From an uncultured Akkermansia sp. (GTDB taxonomy: Bacteria > Verrucomicrobiota > Verrucomicrobiia > Verrucomicrobiales > Akkermansiaceae), in the NCBI GenBank assembly GCA_949296365.1, contig CASFPZ010000004.1:1-64000 (forward strand): a stretch of DNA of 64,000 nt, given 5' to 3'. The position numbers were made by a program, and so were the translations under genes. Each line of letters starts with the position of its first letter. Position 1 is the stretch's first letter. This document shows, piece after piece, positions 45,197 to 54,921 of the stretch. The notes beneath the pieces were generated by a model. That model was given only the letters and a program-made list of their open reading frames with translations, had not been told where the DNA came from and ran no database searches.

Positions 45197-45802
45197 TTAT
45201 GGCAATTTCTTCTCCGCTTCGTTCTTCACGTAGTCAAGTAGATGATTGATTGCCAGATTTTTCAATTCCTGATTGTTTTCAGCCATTTCCCGAGCTCGAA
45301 CATTCAACTCGTTGATCGCCTTTAATTTGTCTTCCTCTGAAAGCGTAAGAAACATAGGCCCATCATCCTTTAATACAACAATATCGCTAATACGCTCACA
45401 ACTAACAATTTCAACATTTTGACGAAGCCACCCTTGGTTGAGTACGTACAATTTTCCTTCATAATGAACAACCTTGAACTTCCCTTCATGGAGATCAAAA
45501 CCTGCGTGAGCTCTATAATTCGCTTTAATCGAAAAAACCTTATCTTTATCGAGACCAGGTATTATTTTGAAAAGCGGGCTTGATTGATTTACCGTATGAA
45601 TAACTTCAAACGTTGACGAAGCAGTTAATAATTTCAGTTCTCGTTCTGTTACTAATACCGTCGTATTGGTCTGTTCAACTATTTTCTCTTCAAATAACCA
45701 AGAACAAGCACTTTTAACTACAATGGCACCTCCTATAAGCAATGCGCTAATACATATTGTTGCAAAAAGAAGTTTGCTGAAAAAGTTGTTTGGAATTTTC
45801 AT
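45197..45802 (-). CDS. DUF4230-like membrane-anchored protein (intact copy)
   Basis: A 201-residue protein with one N-terminal membrane helix (residues ~12-32) and an extracytoplasmic domain. The segment IKANYRAHAGFDLHEGKFKV matches the DUF4230 core (a strand, then x-A-G-x-D-L). The C-terminal half is helical and ends with a charged helix. Function of the family is unknown. It shares the YxAxAGxDL block, the following SCE segment and the spacing of C-terminal helices with two broken genes immediately upstream on the same strand, so it is the intact member of a tandem trio. The gap to the next copy is 39 bases, suggesting one transcript. Confidence 0.75.
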   Translation of the reverse strand: MKIPNNFFSKLLFATICISALLIGGAIVVKSACSWLFEEKIVEQTNTTVLVTERELKLLTASSTFEVIHTVNQSSPLFKIIPGLDKDKVFSIKANYRAHAGFDLHEGKFKVVHYEGKLYVLNQGWLRQNVEIVSCERISDIVVLKDDGPMFLTLSEEDKLKAINELNVRAREMAENNQELKNLAINHLLDYVKNEAEKKLP

Positions 45803-45841
45803 AATTAATGTATTTAAAAGGATTGCTTGGAATAACGTGGT

Positions 45842-46560
45842 TTAAGGAAGAGGCACAACATCCTGAATTTTTTGTTTCAATAAATCATAATACCGATCTT
45901 CCGCTCGTTCTTTCAACCCACAAGTTTCAGCTATTTTCCTGGCTTTCGTCTTGACATTGATGTTTGCGGCTTGCCGATCTTTATCAGTGATCTTATTCCA
46001 CAATCCATCTTCCTCTATGGTCTTTAGTTCCAATTCTTCGCAACTGATAATAATTCCTAACCCTCTAAGATCTTCTCTGGTAAACTGAACGCTCGGATCT
46101 CCGGCCGCGTTAATATAAACTTTTAACGGAGGTTGGTTAGCTAGATCGACTCCCGCATACGCCTTATATTTAGCATAGGAAGTGATTTTTTCTCACTTCC
46201 TCCCCATGTGGTGGAATATACATCATCGAATTTATATTCCATTTCTATAGTAACTAATTTAGCTACTTTTTCAGCTTTCAACTCGACATAAGCGCCACCT
46301 GCCGCAACTTGTTCTACGTTGAGAACTGGACCTATTTGATCGTTTAGTGTTTTGATTGTTTCGTCAACAGGATCTGGTTTTGGGGGAGTCTCAGGTTGAG
46401 GTTGTTCAACAACGGGCCCAGAACTACTTGTCGTAGAAGTCGTTGGTTTTGTTGATTGATTGGGCAACAAACGCCATAGAACAACACCACATGTTGCAAG
46501 AACAACCAATGATAAGATAACTTTGAATACGTTACCTATGATAGAACCATCAGGTTTCAT
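45842..46560 (-). pseudogene. DUF4230-like gene, frameshifted
   Basis: Translation from 46560 gives a membrane anchor (VFKVILSLVVLATCGVVLW), a Thr/Pro-rich linker and the start of the DUF4230-like domain, then leaves frame at a run of six A (46186-46191 as T on the forward strand) and stops at 46141. Reading on with a -1 shift, or one extra A, restores a colinear domain: KYKAYAGVDL, an SCEELEL segment and two C-terminal helices to the stop at 45842. That tail aligns with both neighbours, so this is one gene broken by a single-base change. The run of A lies in the 7-base loop of a perfect 8-bp inverted repeat. A sequencing error or programmed frameshift is the alternative. Confidence 0.8.
46178..46200. 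repeat. Inverted repeat enclosing the frameshift site
   Basis: GGAAGTGA and TCACTTCC form a perfect 8-bp stem with loop TTTTTTC; the homopolymer at which the DUF4230-like frame is lost is the loop itself. Confidence 0.85.
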
Positions 46561-46793
46561 GTCTTAAAAATAAGATTCAAAACGACTATTTGTCAATGTT
46601 AATCACATAAAAATTTCACATTTCTACTTTTTTAGTCGCGAAAATTCCTATGAAATATTAATCATGACTACATGGAGAAAGAATGTTGTTCAGATGACAA
46701 AAGGTGTTACCTATCGTAAGACTCGTTCTCTATTTTTAAGAATCCCAACCCTAGATCCTTGAGCGACGACAAGGATTCAGCAGTGTTCCCTCG

Positions 46794-47549
46794 TTAGTCT
46801 GTTATACCCTCCGACGGTAATGGGACATTGGCTTCAATCGTATCGCGAAGCAAGATGAAATAGTCCTGCTCGGCCTGCGTTTTAGCGCCGCATGTTTCTG
46901 CCTCGACTTTAGCCTTCTTCTGGAGTTCGTTCTGAACAATCGTTCGGTCTTCATCATTAATCCCCCAAGGTTCTTCCCATTTTATCACTCTACTTTCCGA
47001 AAACCCGTCGATGTACCCCGTTCCTTCTAGTGCCAATTCATCAAATTGAATCGTTGTATCTCCATTTGCCCTAATATAAACATTCAGATTCGGCAATTGA
47101 TCTGAAGAAATCCGCGCAATAGCCTTGTATTCCTTTTCAGCATTAATCGTCTTAGTTATCCCTAACCAAGTGTGTGAATAGTCATAGTTCGCAGAAAATG
47201 TTTTCTCTACTTTAATCTGGTGAAACAATTTCTCGTCTTTCAAGACAACATAACATCCGCCGCTAGAGTCTTTTTATCCCGGATCGACTGTTCCAACTGT
47301 TCTTTCCAGAATTTGGATTCTTTCCTTAACATAATCGGGTTTAGGAGGTTCAGGCTGAGGTAGAACTTGAGGCTCCGGTTCGCGGTTGGGAATAGACACT
47401 AGAGGCCTATCTTCTACCCGTTCTTCGGACGATTCATCAGACAAAACAATCCATAAAATTCCCCCACAAGCGACAATTCCAGCCAACGAACAACCAACAA
47501 CTTTGATGAGTTTGAGGAATTGTAAATTCCATATTTTGTTCCCTCTCAT
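46794..47549 (-). pseudogene. DUF4230-like gene, interrupted by in-frame stop
   Basis: From 47549 the frame encodes a membrane anchor (VVGCSLAGIVACGGILWIVL) and a Glu/Pro-rich linker, then meets TAA at 47274-47276. The same frame continues after the stop into SSGGCYVVLKDEKL, KEYKAIARISS, LNVYIRANGD and two C-terminal helices, ending at 46794. The second half aligns along its whole length with the frameshifted neighbour (for example AGGAYVELKAEK with SGGCYVVLKDEK, and CGAKTQAEQDYFILL with CGLKERAEDRYYDLL). It is therefore a third tandem paralogue disabled by a nonsense codon. A downstream TTG could start a separate cytoplasmic fragment, but no ribosome-binding site supports it. Readthrough or sequencing error cannot be excluded. 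Confidence 0.78.
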
Positions 47550-47730
47550 ACTACGAATAGATCACAGAGGAGTATCTGAGTCAAACATTTTTGACAGTGT
47601 GATATATCTTGTTAGCTATTTTTCATTTCATGGATGAATATGCCAGCTCTCTCTGTATATGTATGTAACAAAGTAACAGTAAACTCATGTCTCACCACCC
47701 ATGCTTACATGTGTTTTTGTTATCACAATA

Positions 47731-47763
47731 CAAAAAGGACGAAGGAACAGTCATCCCTCGTCC
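47731..47763 (-). terminator. Terminator of the NdpA-like gene
   Basis: On the reverse strand GGACGAGGGA pairs with TCCTTCGTCC (one G-U) over a 7-base loop and runs into TTTTTG, 33 bases after the NdpA-like stop. Confidence 0.8.
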
Positions 47764-47795
47764 CGGAAACACATCCTCACAAAACAGTAGTTTAC

Positions 47796-48833
47796 TCAGT
47801 GTTCTTCAGTATAGAAAATTTTGTAATATTTCAGTCCGTATTCTTGGTCGAATCCCTTTTGCAAGAAATTGGCATTACCATAGATATGGATACTGAAATC
47901 CTTGTCGAGTTTGATCACTTTTTTGAGGAATTTGGAAGATTTTTTCACTCCTTCGGGAGAAATAGGGAACTGATCCCAGTCATCCAAGCCGTCATTTTGA
48001 CACGATAGAAAATCGGAAAATTCTTTTCGGGTTTCTTCATCGGGAAAGACAGCTTGCTCATATTCCTGACGGTCAAAACGTTCGTTTTCCTTGAAATACT
48101 CCATTGTCTTATCCATGACCTCAAATTCCTCGTCTTTACTGACCTCTTTTTTACGAGGCAATTCTTTCGTGATGAATTCCTTGATGTTTTTGACAGTATT
48201 TTCGGTGTAAAACTTGCTATCCCGGCGTTCGCGCAAGTCGAGGAACGATTCGAGCCAAGGAGCCTTGCGCCCTTTAGCCACATGGTCAAACGCGCTCACG
48301 ACAAATCCTTTGTTCTTTTCGACATTACAAATCAAGCAACCGCGATCCATGCGATTAATGCCAAAACCTTCTCCGTATTCGAGACGGAATCCATTGCCCT
48401 CTGCCACGGGATTGATGAATACTTCGCGAGTCTCAGACTTGAACAATCCCAAAGCTTCTGTTTTTTCTCCATCAATTAGTACTCCAACAAACCGGGCGAC
48501 ATAAAGGTTCCCCTCCTGCAAAGTATCTTGCGCCACCTCTTTCAACAAATCAGCCAATTGCCGAGCAAGCGATACGAATCCACCCTTACCCTCAAAATAC
48601 GATTTCACAATTGCATACGCCGATACATCCTCTTCCATTCCTCCGGGAGAAAAACTATACAATTCCTCCAACTTCAAAGGTGCCAGGAAAAACCGTTGTA
48701 ACAACTGCCGGATCTCGGGAGACAAACTCACTTCTTCATCCATGCTCTTTCCGCCATCTTGTTCTTCCACCCAGGAGTCGAGGCGATAAATAGCTACCGA
48801 TTCGATTTCTGCTTCGGATACATCAATTGTCAT
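47796..48833 (-). CDS. NdpA/YejK-like nucleoid-associated protein
   Basis: A 345-residue cytoplasmic protein resembling the 37-kDa nucleoid-associated (NA37/NdpA) family, found bound to chromosomal DNA in Gram-negative bacteria, with role not well defined. Visible family traits are the N-terminal DVSEAEIESVAIYRLDSWVEEQ, LARQLADLLKEVA, LYVARFVGVLIDGEKTEALGLFKSE, the GFGINRMDRGCLICN segment and the DDWDQFPISPEGVKKSSKFLKKVIKLDKDFSIHIYG end. The divergent version seen in Bacteroidetes and Verrucomicrobia is called simply 'nucleoid-associated protein'. It is monocistronic with its own terminator. Confidence in the family is moderate to good. Confidence 0.82.
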   Translation of the reverse strand: MTIDVSEAEIESVAIYRLDSWVEEQDGGKSMDEEVSLSPEIRQLLQRFFLAPLKLEELYSFSPGGMEEDVSAYAIVKSYFEGKGGFVSLARQLADLLKEVAQDTLQEGNLYVARFVGVLIDGEKTEALGLFKSETREVFINPVAEGNGFRLEYGEGFGINRMDRGCLICNVEKNKGFVVSAFDHVAKGRKAPWLESFLDLRERRDSKFYTENTVKNIKEFITKELPRKKEVSKDEEFEVMDKTMEYFKENERFDRQEYEQAVFPDEETRKEFSDFLSCQNDGLDDWDQFPISPEGVKKSSKFLKKVIKLDKDFSIHIYGNANFLQKGFDQEYGLKYYKIFYTEEH

Positions 48834-49339
48834 GCCGTACGCATTATGCCTATCTTTCCCTCAGACGCAAGAATGAATTCCTGATCCCCCCCAACACTCA
48901 GTCATGCCCGATCCAAGATAGTCCATCTCTATCCCGTTCAACACGTAGCATCTATTTCCTCTGTACTTAGTACTCAAATTCCCGAAAGTTATTCATTTCT
49001 TTCTGGACGCCAACTGTTCTATGCTCTAATTGTACAGAACAGTTGAAACTAGCGTTCAGACGTTCGTTCGTATTCTTCCGACTTCCTAAAAGGCGTACTT
49101 CTCAAATCTCTAACGTATTTTTCTCTTATCGCATGTTTTACTTGGTCTTAGCCTTCTCGACTCATTCAAGAGAAATAGCTTTCTATCGTGATCTGTTTCG
49201 TTTCATCGAGTACATCGTCGTGTCTTACCCTTATTTTACAGCATCCGTCGTCATTGGGCTGATCGCCTTGTTGTGGCTCTGTAAACATGACACCCCCCAT
49301 GACGACGAGTGAATACCCTCTCCCCGTGCAACGAGCAAC
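48834..49339. other. 506-base region with at most one tentative small gene
   Basis: Between the NdpA-like start and the GNAT gene end no conserved gene is seen. The only protein-like signal is a possible small membrane protein near its 3' end, listed separately. No tRNA, terminator or repeat was recognised. Confidence 0.5.
49133..49312 (+). CDS. Possible small single-helix membrane protein
   Basis: A 59-codon frame from the ATG at 49133 would encode a peptide with one convincing hydrophobic helix (TASVVIGLIALLWLC) and an acidic tail (DTPHDDE). The frame is open further upstream to 49043 but with an unlikely Arg/Phe-rich N-terminus. There is no clear ribosome-binding site and no homologue recognised. 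It may be chance. Confidence 0.3.
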   Translation: MFYLVLAFSTHSREIAFYRDLFRFIEYIVVSYPYFTASVVIGLIALLWLCKHDTPHDDE

Positions 49340-49864
49340 TCACGTTTTCGATTCTTCTCTCAATCTCAAACTTCCATAATACATGTCGACACATCGGTTG
49401 CCATCTTCTTCGTAGATGGGCTCTGGGTAGTTGTCGATAAAGAAATTGGGAATGATATAGCTTAGACAAAATCCCAAACGTCGATAAAAAGAACGACCTT
49501 GCTGTGAAGTGCCAACAATAAGCGATTCGGCGCCATTTTGTCGACATGTATCAGCGACAAATCTCGTCAGATACGACCCAATCCCGCAACCACGCCAATC
49601 TGATCGGACAGCGAGATTTTTCAACTCCCAACGTTTGCCATTACAGGCGTCACAACAAGGAATAGCTAACGCAACGGCTATCATCTGCCCCGATGATTCC
49701 TCGCGCAAAATCCAAAGCAGACCTTTATCCATGTATGCTCTCACCACGAGTTCGCACGGATCAGCCAAGAGCAACAGAGGCAACGCCAGATCTCGGCTCC
49801 CCGCCGGAATGTCGATCAGGCACAGAGATACCTCTACCTCATTGATTATCCATTTCAGTCTCAT
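49340..49864 (-). CDS. GNAT-family N-acetyltransferase
   Basis: A 174-residue acetyltransferase of the Gcn5-related family. The acetyl-CoA binding motif A is clear: LKNLAVRSDWRGCGIGSYLTRFVAD (about residues 83-107, Q/RxxGxG as RGCGIG), followed by ESLIVGTSQQGRSFYRRLGF, the usual motif B with Tyr and the 'FYxxxGF' block. The C-terminal strand continues YIIPNFFIDNYPEPIYEEDG. Substrate unknown; family members acetylate antibiotics, polyamines or protein N-termini. It stands on the reverse strand after the HU gene and its terminator. Confidence 0.92.
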   Translation of the reverse strand: MRLKWIINEVEVSLCLIDIPAGSRDLALPLLLLADPCELVVRAYMDKGLLWILREESSGQMIAVALAIPCCDACNGKRWELKNLAVRSDWRGCGIGSYLTRFVADTCRQNGAESLIVGTSQQGRSFYRRLGFCLSYIIPNFFIDNYPEPIYEEDGNRCVDMYYGSLRLREESKT

Positions 49865-49925
49865 CTCGATTTCATCCTGTTTATTTTCCGATACTCTGAA
49901 ATGAGATATGGCACTGCAACATAAT

Positions 49926-49961
49926 AAAAAACTCGTTTCGGAGGAGAAAATCCGAAACGAG
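49926..49961 (-). terminator. Terminator of the HU gene
   Basis: CTCGTTTCGGA/TCCGAAACGAG is an 11-bp perfect stem with an 8-base loop; the reverse strand runs into TTTTTTATTAT. It is 38 bases after the HU stop. Confidence 0.9.
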
Positions 49962-49998
49962 CGCTTTTCATTCCGCCAATAAATAGAACGGGAAAATC

Positions 49999-50268
49999 TT
50001 AGTCCTTCAACGAGGACGAAGCTTTAAACCCCACAGTCCTCGATTCGGCAATTTCGAGAGGTTCGCCAGTTTTAGGATTGCGCCCAGTGCGAGCGGAACG
50101 AGTTTTCAACACGAACGTGCCAAATCCAATGATTTGCACTTTTTCGTCCTTTTGGACGCCTTCTTTGATTGCCTCAACAACTGCGTTAAGTGCTTCCTCA
50201 GCAGCTTTCTTGGTTGTTTCAGGACCCATTTGCTTCTGAATTGTTTCGATGAGTTGAGCCTTGTTCAT
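49999..50268 (-). CDS. hup: HU-family DNA-binding protein
   Basis: An 89-residue histone-like protein. The ATG at 50268 gives MNKAQLIETIQKQMGPETTKKAAEEALNAVVE, the HU N-terminal helices; the open frame upstream adds 36 unrelated residues. The beta-arm and saddle residues are typical: KVQIIGFGTFVLKTRSARTGRNPKTGEPLEI, including the conserved RxxRxGRNPxTG and the intercalating proline. It binds and bends DNA without strong sequence preference. It follows the RlmI-like gene by 108 bases and has a strong terminator. Confidence 0.96.
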   Translation of the reverse strand: MNKAQLIETIQKQMGPETTKKAAEEALNAVVEAIKEGVQKDEKVQIIGFGTFVLKTRSARTGRNPKTGEPLEIAESRTVGFKASSSLKD

Positions 50269-50376
50269 AGGAGACTTTAGAAATACATAACTACCCTTGT
50301 TCTGTAAAGCAAAAAACGCGATTTCCCCAGATCGAAAGAAAATTTGATTTTCTGCCGTCGAGACGGCACTACCCAT

Positions 50377-51561
50377 TTACCGACCAGCTAACAATTCGTA
50401 TGTAAATCCCTTCAAGTATTCAGTTTCGGGTAAATGAAGTAAAACAGGATGATCGGGGCGTTGTCCATGAGTAGCCAACAAACGCAGCGTAGCCGGGGCA
50501 TCCACCGCAGCATCGCGGATGCTGTTCAGGAACAATTCTCGTCCTACGTGGTGGGAACAACAATAGGTTGACAATACCCCGCCAGGACCCAACATCTTCA
50601 TGGCTCGCAGATGGATTTCCTTATACCCGCGCATGGCATCGTTCAATGACTTCTTGTTCCGCGTAAACGACGGCGGGTCGAGAATGATCATATCCCACTG
50701 ACGTTCTCCACCATCCTTGACTCGCTGGGCTTCCCGCTTCAGGAAATCAAACGCATTGTCCACCACCGCGTCGATCGCAACACGATTCAACGCAGCATTG
50801 CGCTTAACGGATTCGATAGCCTCACCCGACACATCGACAGCCGTCACGCTGGCCGCTCCTGCCCGGGCACAGGCCAACGCAAATCCCCCTTGATTGCAAA
50901 AACAGTCCAAGACTCGTTTCCCCCGGGCGAAACGCGCCGCATCGGCATAATTGTCAAGTTGGTCAAGATACAACCCCGTCTTCTGTCCCAATTTCAAATC
51001 GACAAGGAATCGGATTCCACGTCCCGTCACTTCAAAAGGTTGGGGTTCCTCCCCGAACAAAATTTCCGTTCTCACAGGTAATCCCTCGGCAGCCAACATC
51101 GGCGAATCGTTCCGCAACAAAACTCCTCGAGGGCTCATCAACTCGCGCAAGACGTCGACAATTTCCTCAATCCTCATTTCCATCGCACAAGTCAATGCCT
51201 GCACAACCAACACATCCGCATATTGATCCACAATCAAGCCGGGCAAGCCATCCGATTCACTCCAGACGAGACGTAACAATTCTTCCTCTGGCATAATCTG
51301 CCGCCGCATCTCGATTGCCTGCCTCAAGCGACGTACAAAAAAATCCCGATCCAACTTCTGCTTTCGTCGAGAAAATCGCCGCGCTACAATCTGAGAATGC
51401 GGATTGTAAATAGCCGAACCCAAAAATCGATCACGAAAATCTTTCACGGCAACTACATCGCCCGGCTTAGGATCTCCAAAAACCTTGCGAACCTCGGATC
51501 CGTAGATCCAATCGTGTCCCTGAAATACCCTAGCTCGCGGCGCAACAATCAAACCTGACAT
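50377..51561 (-). CDS. rlmI: RlmI-like 23S rRNA (cytosine-5) methyltransferase
   Basis: A 394-residue class I SAM-dependent methyltransferase of the RlmI/RlmK group. The N-terminal PUA domain (about 1-75) includes RVFQGHDWIYGSEVRKV and GDVVAVKDFRDRFLGSAIYNP. A central RRM-like part contains LPGLIVDQYADVLVVQ, and the Rossmann domain has the SAM motif VLDCFCNQGGFALACARAGA, VDVSGEAI, and the catalytic DPPSFTRNK block, followed by the cysteine motif CSHHVG. Predicted to methylate a cytosine in 23S rRNA. The DedA gene lies 75 bases upstream with a nine-base poly-C tract between them. Exact target base is inferred from family. Confidence 0.92.
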   Translation of the reverse strand: MSGLIVAPRARVFQGHDWIYGSEVRKVFGDPKPGDVVAVKDFRDRFLGSAIYNPHSQIVARRFSRRKQKLDRDFFVRRLRQAIEMRRQIMPEEELLRLVWSESDGLPGLIVDQYADVLVVQALTCAMEMRIEEIVDVLRELMSPRGVLLRNDSPMLAAEGLPVRTEILFGEEPQPFEVTGRGIRFLVDLKLGQKTGLYLDQLDNYADAARFARGKRVLDCFCNQGGFALACARAGAASVTAVDVSGEAIESVKRNAALNRVAIDAVVDNAFDFLKREAQRVKDGGERQWDMIILDPPSFTRNKKSLNDAMRGYKEIHLRAMKMLGPGGVLSTYCCSHHVGRELFLNSIRDAAVDAPATLRLLATHGQRPDHPVLLHLPETEYLKGFTYELLAGR

Positions 51562-51622
51562 ATCTGCCTTGTTCTATAAAATAGATCCTGATTCCCGGCA
51601 ATCAAATTCACACGAGGCACCT

Positions 51623-51631
51623 CCCCCCCCC
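51623..51631. repeat. Nine-base poly-C tract
   Basis: An uninterrupted run of nine C on the forward strand (G on the coding strand) lies 5 bases after the DedA stop and about 60 bases before the RlmI-like start. Such runs can slip in replication; here it is outside any frame. Confidence 0.9.
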
Positions 51632-51636
51632 AGGGT

Positions 51637-52320
51637 TTATTTCTCTTCTTCCTGCGTTGCTTTGTTTTTTTCAGCGTCCTTCTTCTTTTTCCCGCGGACA
51701 GGATCCGTCACTCGCAACATCACAAAATACAACACAGCCAACGCAAATGACAAAATCGTAATCTCCAGACTCTCTGATTTAGCTGCTGCCAAAAATTGTT
51801 CCGGATTATCGAGCATGTGAGGGTTTTCATGCCCCATCCGCTGACCGTACCACGCCAATACCCAACACCACAAAAATGACCCCACAAACGTGTACAGAGA
51901 AAACGCCCAAAAATTCATTCGTATCAACCCCGCAGGTATCGATATCAAATGTCGCACTACAGGCAACATTCGCGAAAAGAAAATCGCCCCTTTTTCATAC
52001 CGTTCCATAAAAACCTCCGCTCGTTCTAACTCGCCAGGCGGAATAAAAATGTACTTTCCATACTTCACAATCAACGGCCTCCCCACAATCAATGCAAACC
52101 AATAAGTCAACGCCGACCCCGCCCACGTGCCTAAAGCAGAAAAGAAAACAACCCCCCAAAAATTTAAATGCCCCTGTGTCGTCGCTATCGCTGCTGGGAT
52201 CACAACCACCTCGCTTGGAACCGGGCAAATCGAACTCTCCATGGCCATCAGCAAGAAAATCCCCAAATACCCAACCCCATTTACCCATTCCAGCCATTGA
52301 AGAATTAACTCATGCATCAT
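51637..52320 (-). CDS. DedA-family membrane protein
   Basis: A 227-residue integral membrane protein of the DedA/SNARE-associated family, thought to scramble or flip lipid carriers. The ATG at 52320 (or 52317) gives MHELILQWLEWVNGVGYLGIFLLMAMESS, the DedA start; the longer open frame has no similarity. The family motif ESSICPVPSEVV (E and P of the re-entrant loop), the second membrane segment GTWAGSALTYWFALIVGR and FFSRMLPVVRHLISIPAG[LI]RMN (F-x-R-x-x-P...R...G) are present. The C-terminus is a charged Lys/Glu tail. It reads divergently from gap. Confidence 0.94.
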   Translation of the reverse strand: MMHELILQWLEWVNGVGYLGIFLLMAMESSICPVPSEVVVIPAAIATTQGHLNFWGVVFFSALGTWAGSALTYWFALIVGRPLIVKYGKYIFIPPGELERAEVFMERYEKGAIFFSRMLPVVRHLISIPAGLIRMNFWAFSLYTFVGSFLWCWVLAWYGQRMGHENPHMLDNPEQFLAAAKSESLEITILSFALAVLYFVMLRVTDPVRGKKKKDAEKNKATQEEEK

Positions 52321-52440
52321 AACGCCGTCAAGAATGACATCTGTTCGTCGTCTATTCAAGATTTTACTCGAAAAATACCTGCCGCCCTGTCGGTGACAAA
52401 ATTGCCCAATTTGCAGCTGCGGCATACATGCACAATAGTG

Positions 52441-53552
<1,112 letters not shown>

Positions 53553-53641
53553 AGACATCCGTCTGATTCCGCGGAAAACGATCCCGCGACAGAATAATCC
53601 TGTTACTTGCGAGTTCCGCTGAGAATCATCCGTTTTGATCC

Positions 53642-53675
53642 GGGGGAGGCTTTTCCAAAAGCCTCCCCCTTTTCT
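53642..53675 (+). terminator. Terminator between gap and pgk
   Basis: GGGGGAGGCTTTT/AAAAGCCTCCCCC is a 13-bp perfect stem followed by TTTTC. It lies 90 bases after gap and 26 bases before pgk, so it can reduce readthrough into pgk; pgk presumably has partial readthrough or its own promoter. Confidence 0.9.
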
Positions 53676-53700
53676 ATTGTTTTTTATTTATTTAACAATT

Positions 53701-54897
53701 ATGAGCAAATTGACTGTTCGCGACATCGACGTCCAGGGCAAGGAAGTCCTGATGCGCGTCGACTTCAACGTGCCGCTTAAAGACGGCGCCATTACCAACG
53801 ACGCCCGCATTACGGCGGCTCTTCCAACCATCAATTATCTTCTCGAGCACGGTGCTCGACTCGTCCTCTGCTCCCACTTGGGCCGTCCCAAAAATGAACC
53901 AGATCCCGCCTTCTCTCTAAAACCTGTTGCCGGTCGCTTAAGCGAACTCCTTGGCAAACCAGTTGTTTTTGTTCCAGAAGCCATCGGCGCCGAAGCAGAC
54001 AAAGTTCGCGCCTCTATGGAAGACGGTGAAGTCGTTCTGCTGGAAAACGTGCGCTTCTACCCTGGTGAAAAGAAGAACGATCCAGATTTTGCCAAAGCTC
54101 TCCTTGGCAACGCAACCATTTTCGTTAACGATGCATTCGGCTCAGCTCACCGTGCGCATTCGTCCACTGAAGGAGTAACCCATTTTGCCAGCCAAAGCGC
54201 TATGGGCTTCCTGATCGAACGTGAGCTTGAATACCTCGAAGGCAAACTGGAAAATCCGGAAAAGCCTTTTGTCGTAATCATGGGGGGTGCTAAAGTATCC
54301 GACAAAATCGAAGTTCTCTCCAAATTGATGGAAAAGGCCGACACCTTCTTGATCGGTGGGGCCATGGCCAATACCTTCTTAGCCGCCGAAGGATACGACC
54401 TCGGCGCTTCCAAGATCGAAGGCGACAAACTCGACCTGGCCCGCAGCATCCTCGATACGGCTAAAGCCAAAGGCGTGCGTTTCGTTCTTCCGGCCGACGT
54501 TCGTGTCGCTATGAAATTCGAAGAAGGCGCCGAAACTACTTGTACTGCCCCATTCGCCGAAGGCGGCAAAGTTTGTGAAGGCGGCATGGCGATCGATATC
54601 GGTGATAAAGCAATTGAAGAATTTGCCTCTATTCTCAAAACCGCTAAAACTGTCCTCTGGAACGGTCCCATGGGCGTATTCGAAATGGATTGCTTTGCTA
54701 AAGGCACTCGTGAAGTGGCAGAAGCTCTCGCTGCTAGCGATGCTATTTCGATTGTCGGCGGCGGCGATTCTGTAACCGCTGCTAAGAAGTTCAAAGTTCA
54801 GGACAAATTGTCGTTCTGCTCTACGGGTGGCGGCGCTTCTCTTGAACTCCTAGAAGGCAAAGTCCTCCCAGGCGTCGGTTCCCTCACCGATAAATAA
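53701..54897 (+). CDS. pgk: Phosphoglycerate kinase
   Basis: Glycolytic kinase transferring phosphate between 1,3-bisphosphoglycerate and ADP. The ATG at 53701 gives a 398-residue protein. Landmarks: VLMRVDFNVPLKDG near residue 17, the LCSHLGRPK substrate loop, ENVRFYPGE, FVNDAFGSAHRAHSS, the hinge segment VVIMGGAKVSDKIEVL, GGAMANTFL, WNGPMGVFE and the C-terminal nucleotide loop GGGDSVTAAKKF...STGGGASLELLEG. A strong terminator follows. Gene order gap-pgk is common. Confidence 0.98.
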   Translation: MSKLTVRDIDVQGKEVLMRVDFNVPLKDGAITNDARITAALPTINYLLEHGARLVLCSHLGRPKNEPDPAFSLKPVAGRLSELLGKPVVFVPEAIGAEADKVRASMEDGEVVLLENVRFYPGEKKNDPDFAKALLGNATIFVNDAFGSAHRAHSSTEGVTHFASQSAMGFLIERELEYLEGKLENPEKPFVVIMGGAKVSDKIEVLSKLMEKADTFLIGGAMANTFLAAEGYDLGASKIEGDKLDLARSILDTAKAKGVRFVLPADVRVAMKFEEGAETTCTAPFAEGGKVCEGGMAIDIGDKAIEEFASILKTAKTVLWNGPMGVFEMDCFAKGTREVAEALAASDAISIVGGGDSVTAAKKFKVQDKLSFCSTGGGASLELLEGKVLPGVGSLTDK

Positions 54898-54921
54898 ACA
54901 AGTTTAATACCTTGAATTTGT

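Noticed and set aside
46794-47243. Separate 149-residue gene starting at a TTG
   Set aside because: The frame is continuous upstream except for one TAA and aligns with the paralogue across that point, so it is better read as the second half of one broken gene.
54147-54794. 215-residue open frame on the reverse strand
   Set aside because: Antisense shadow of phosphoglycerate kinase; no family similarity.
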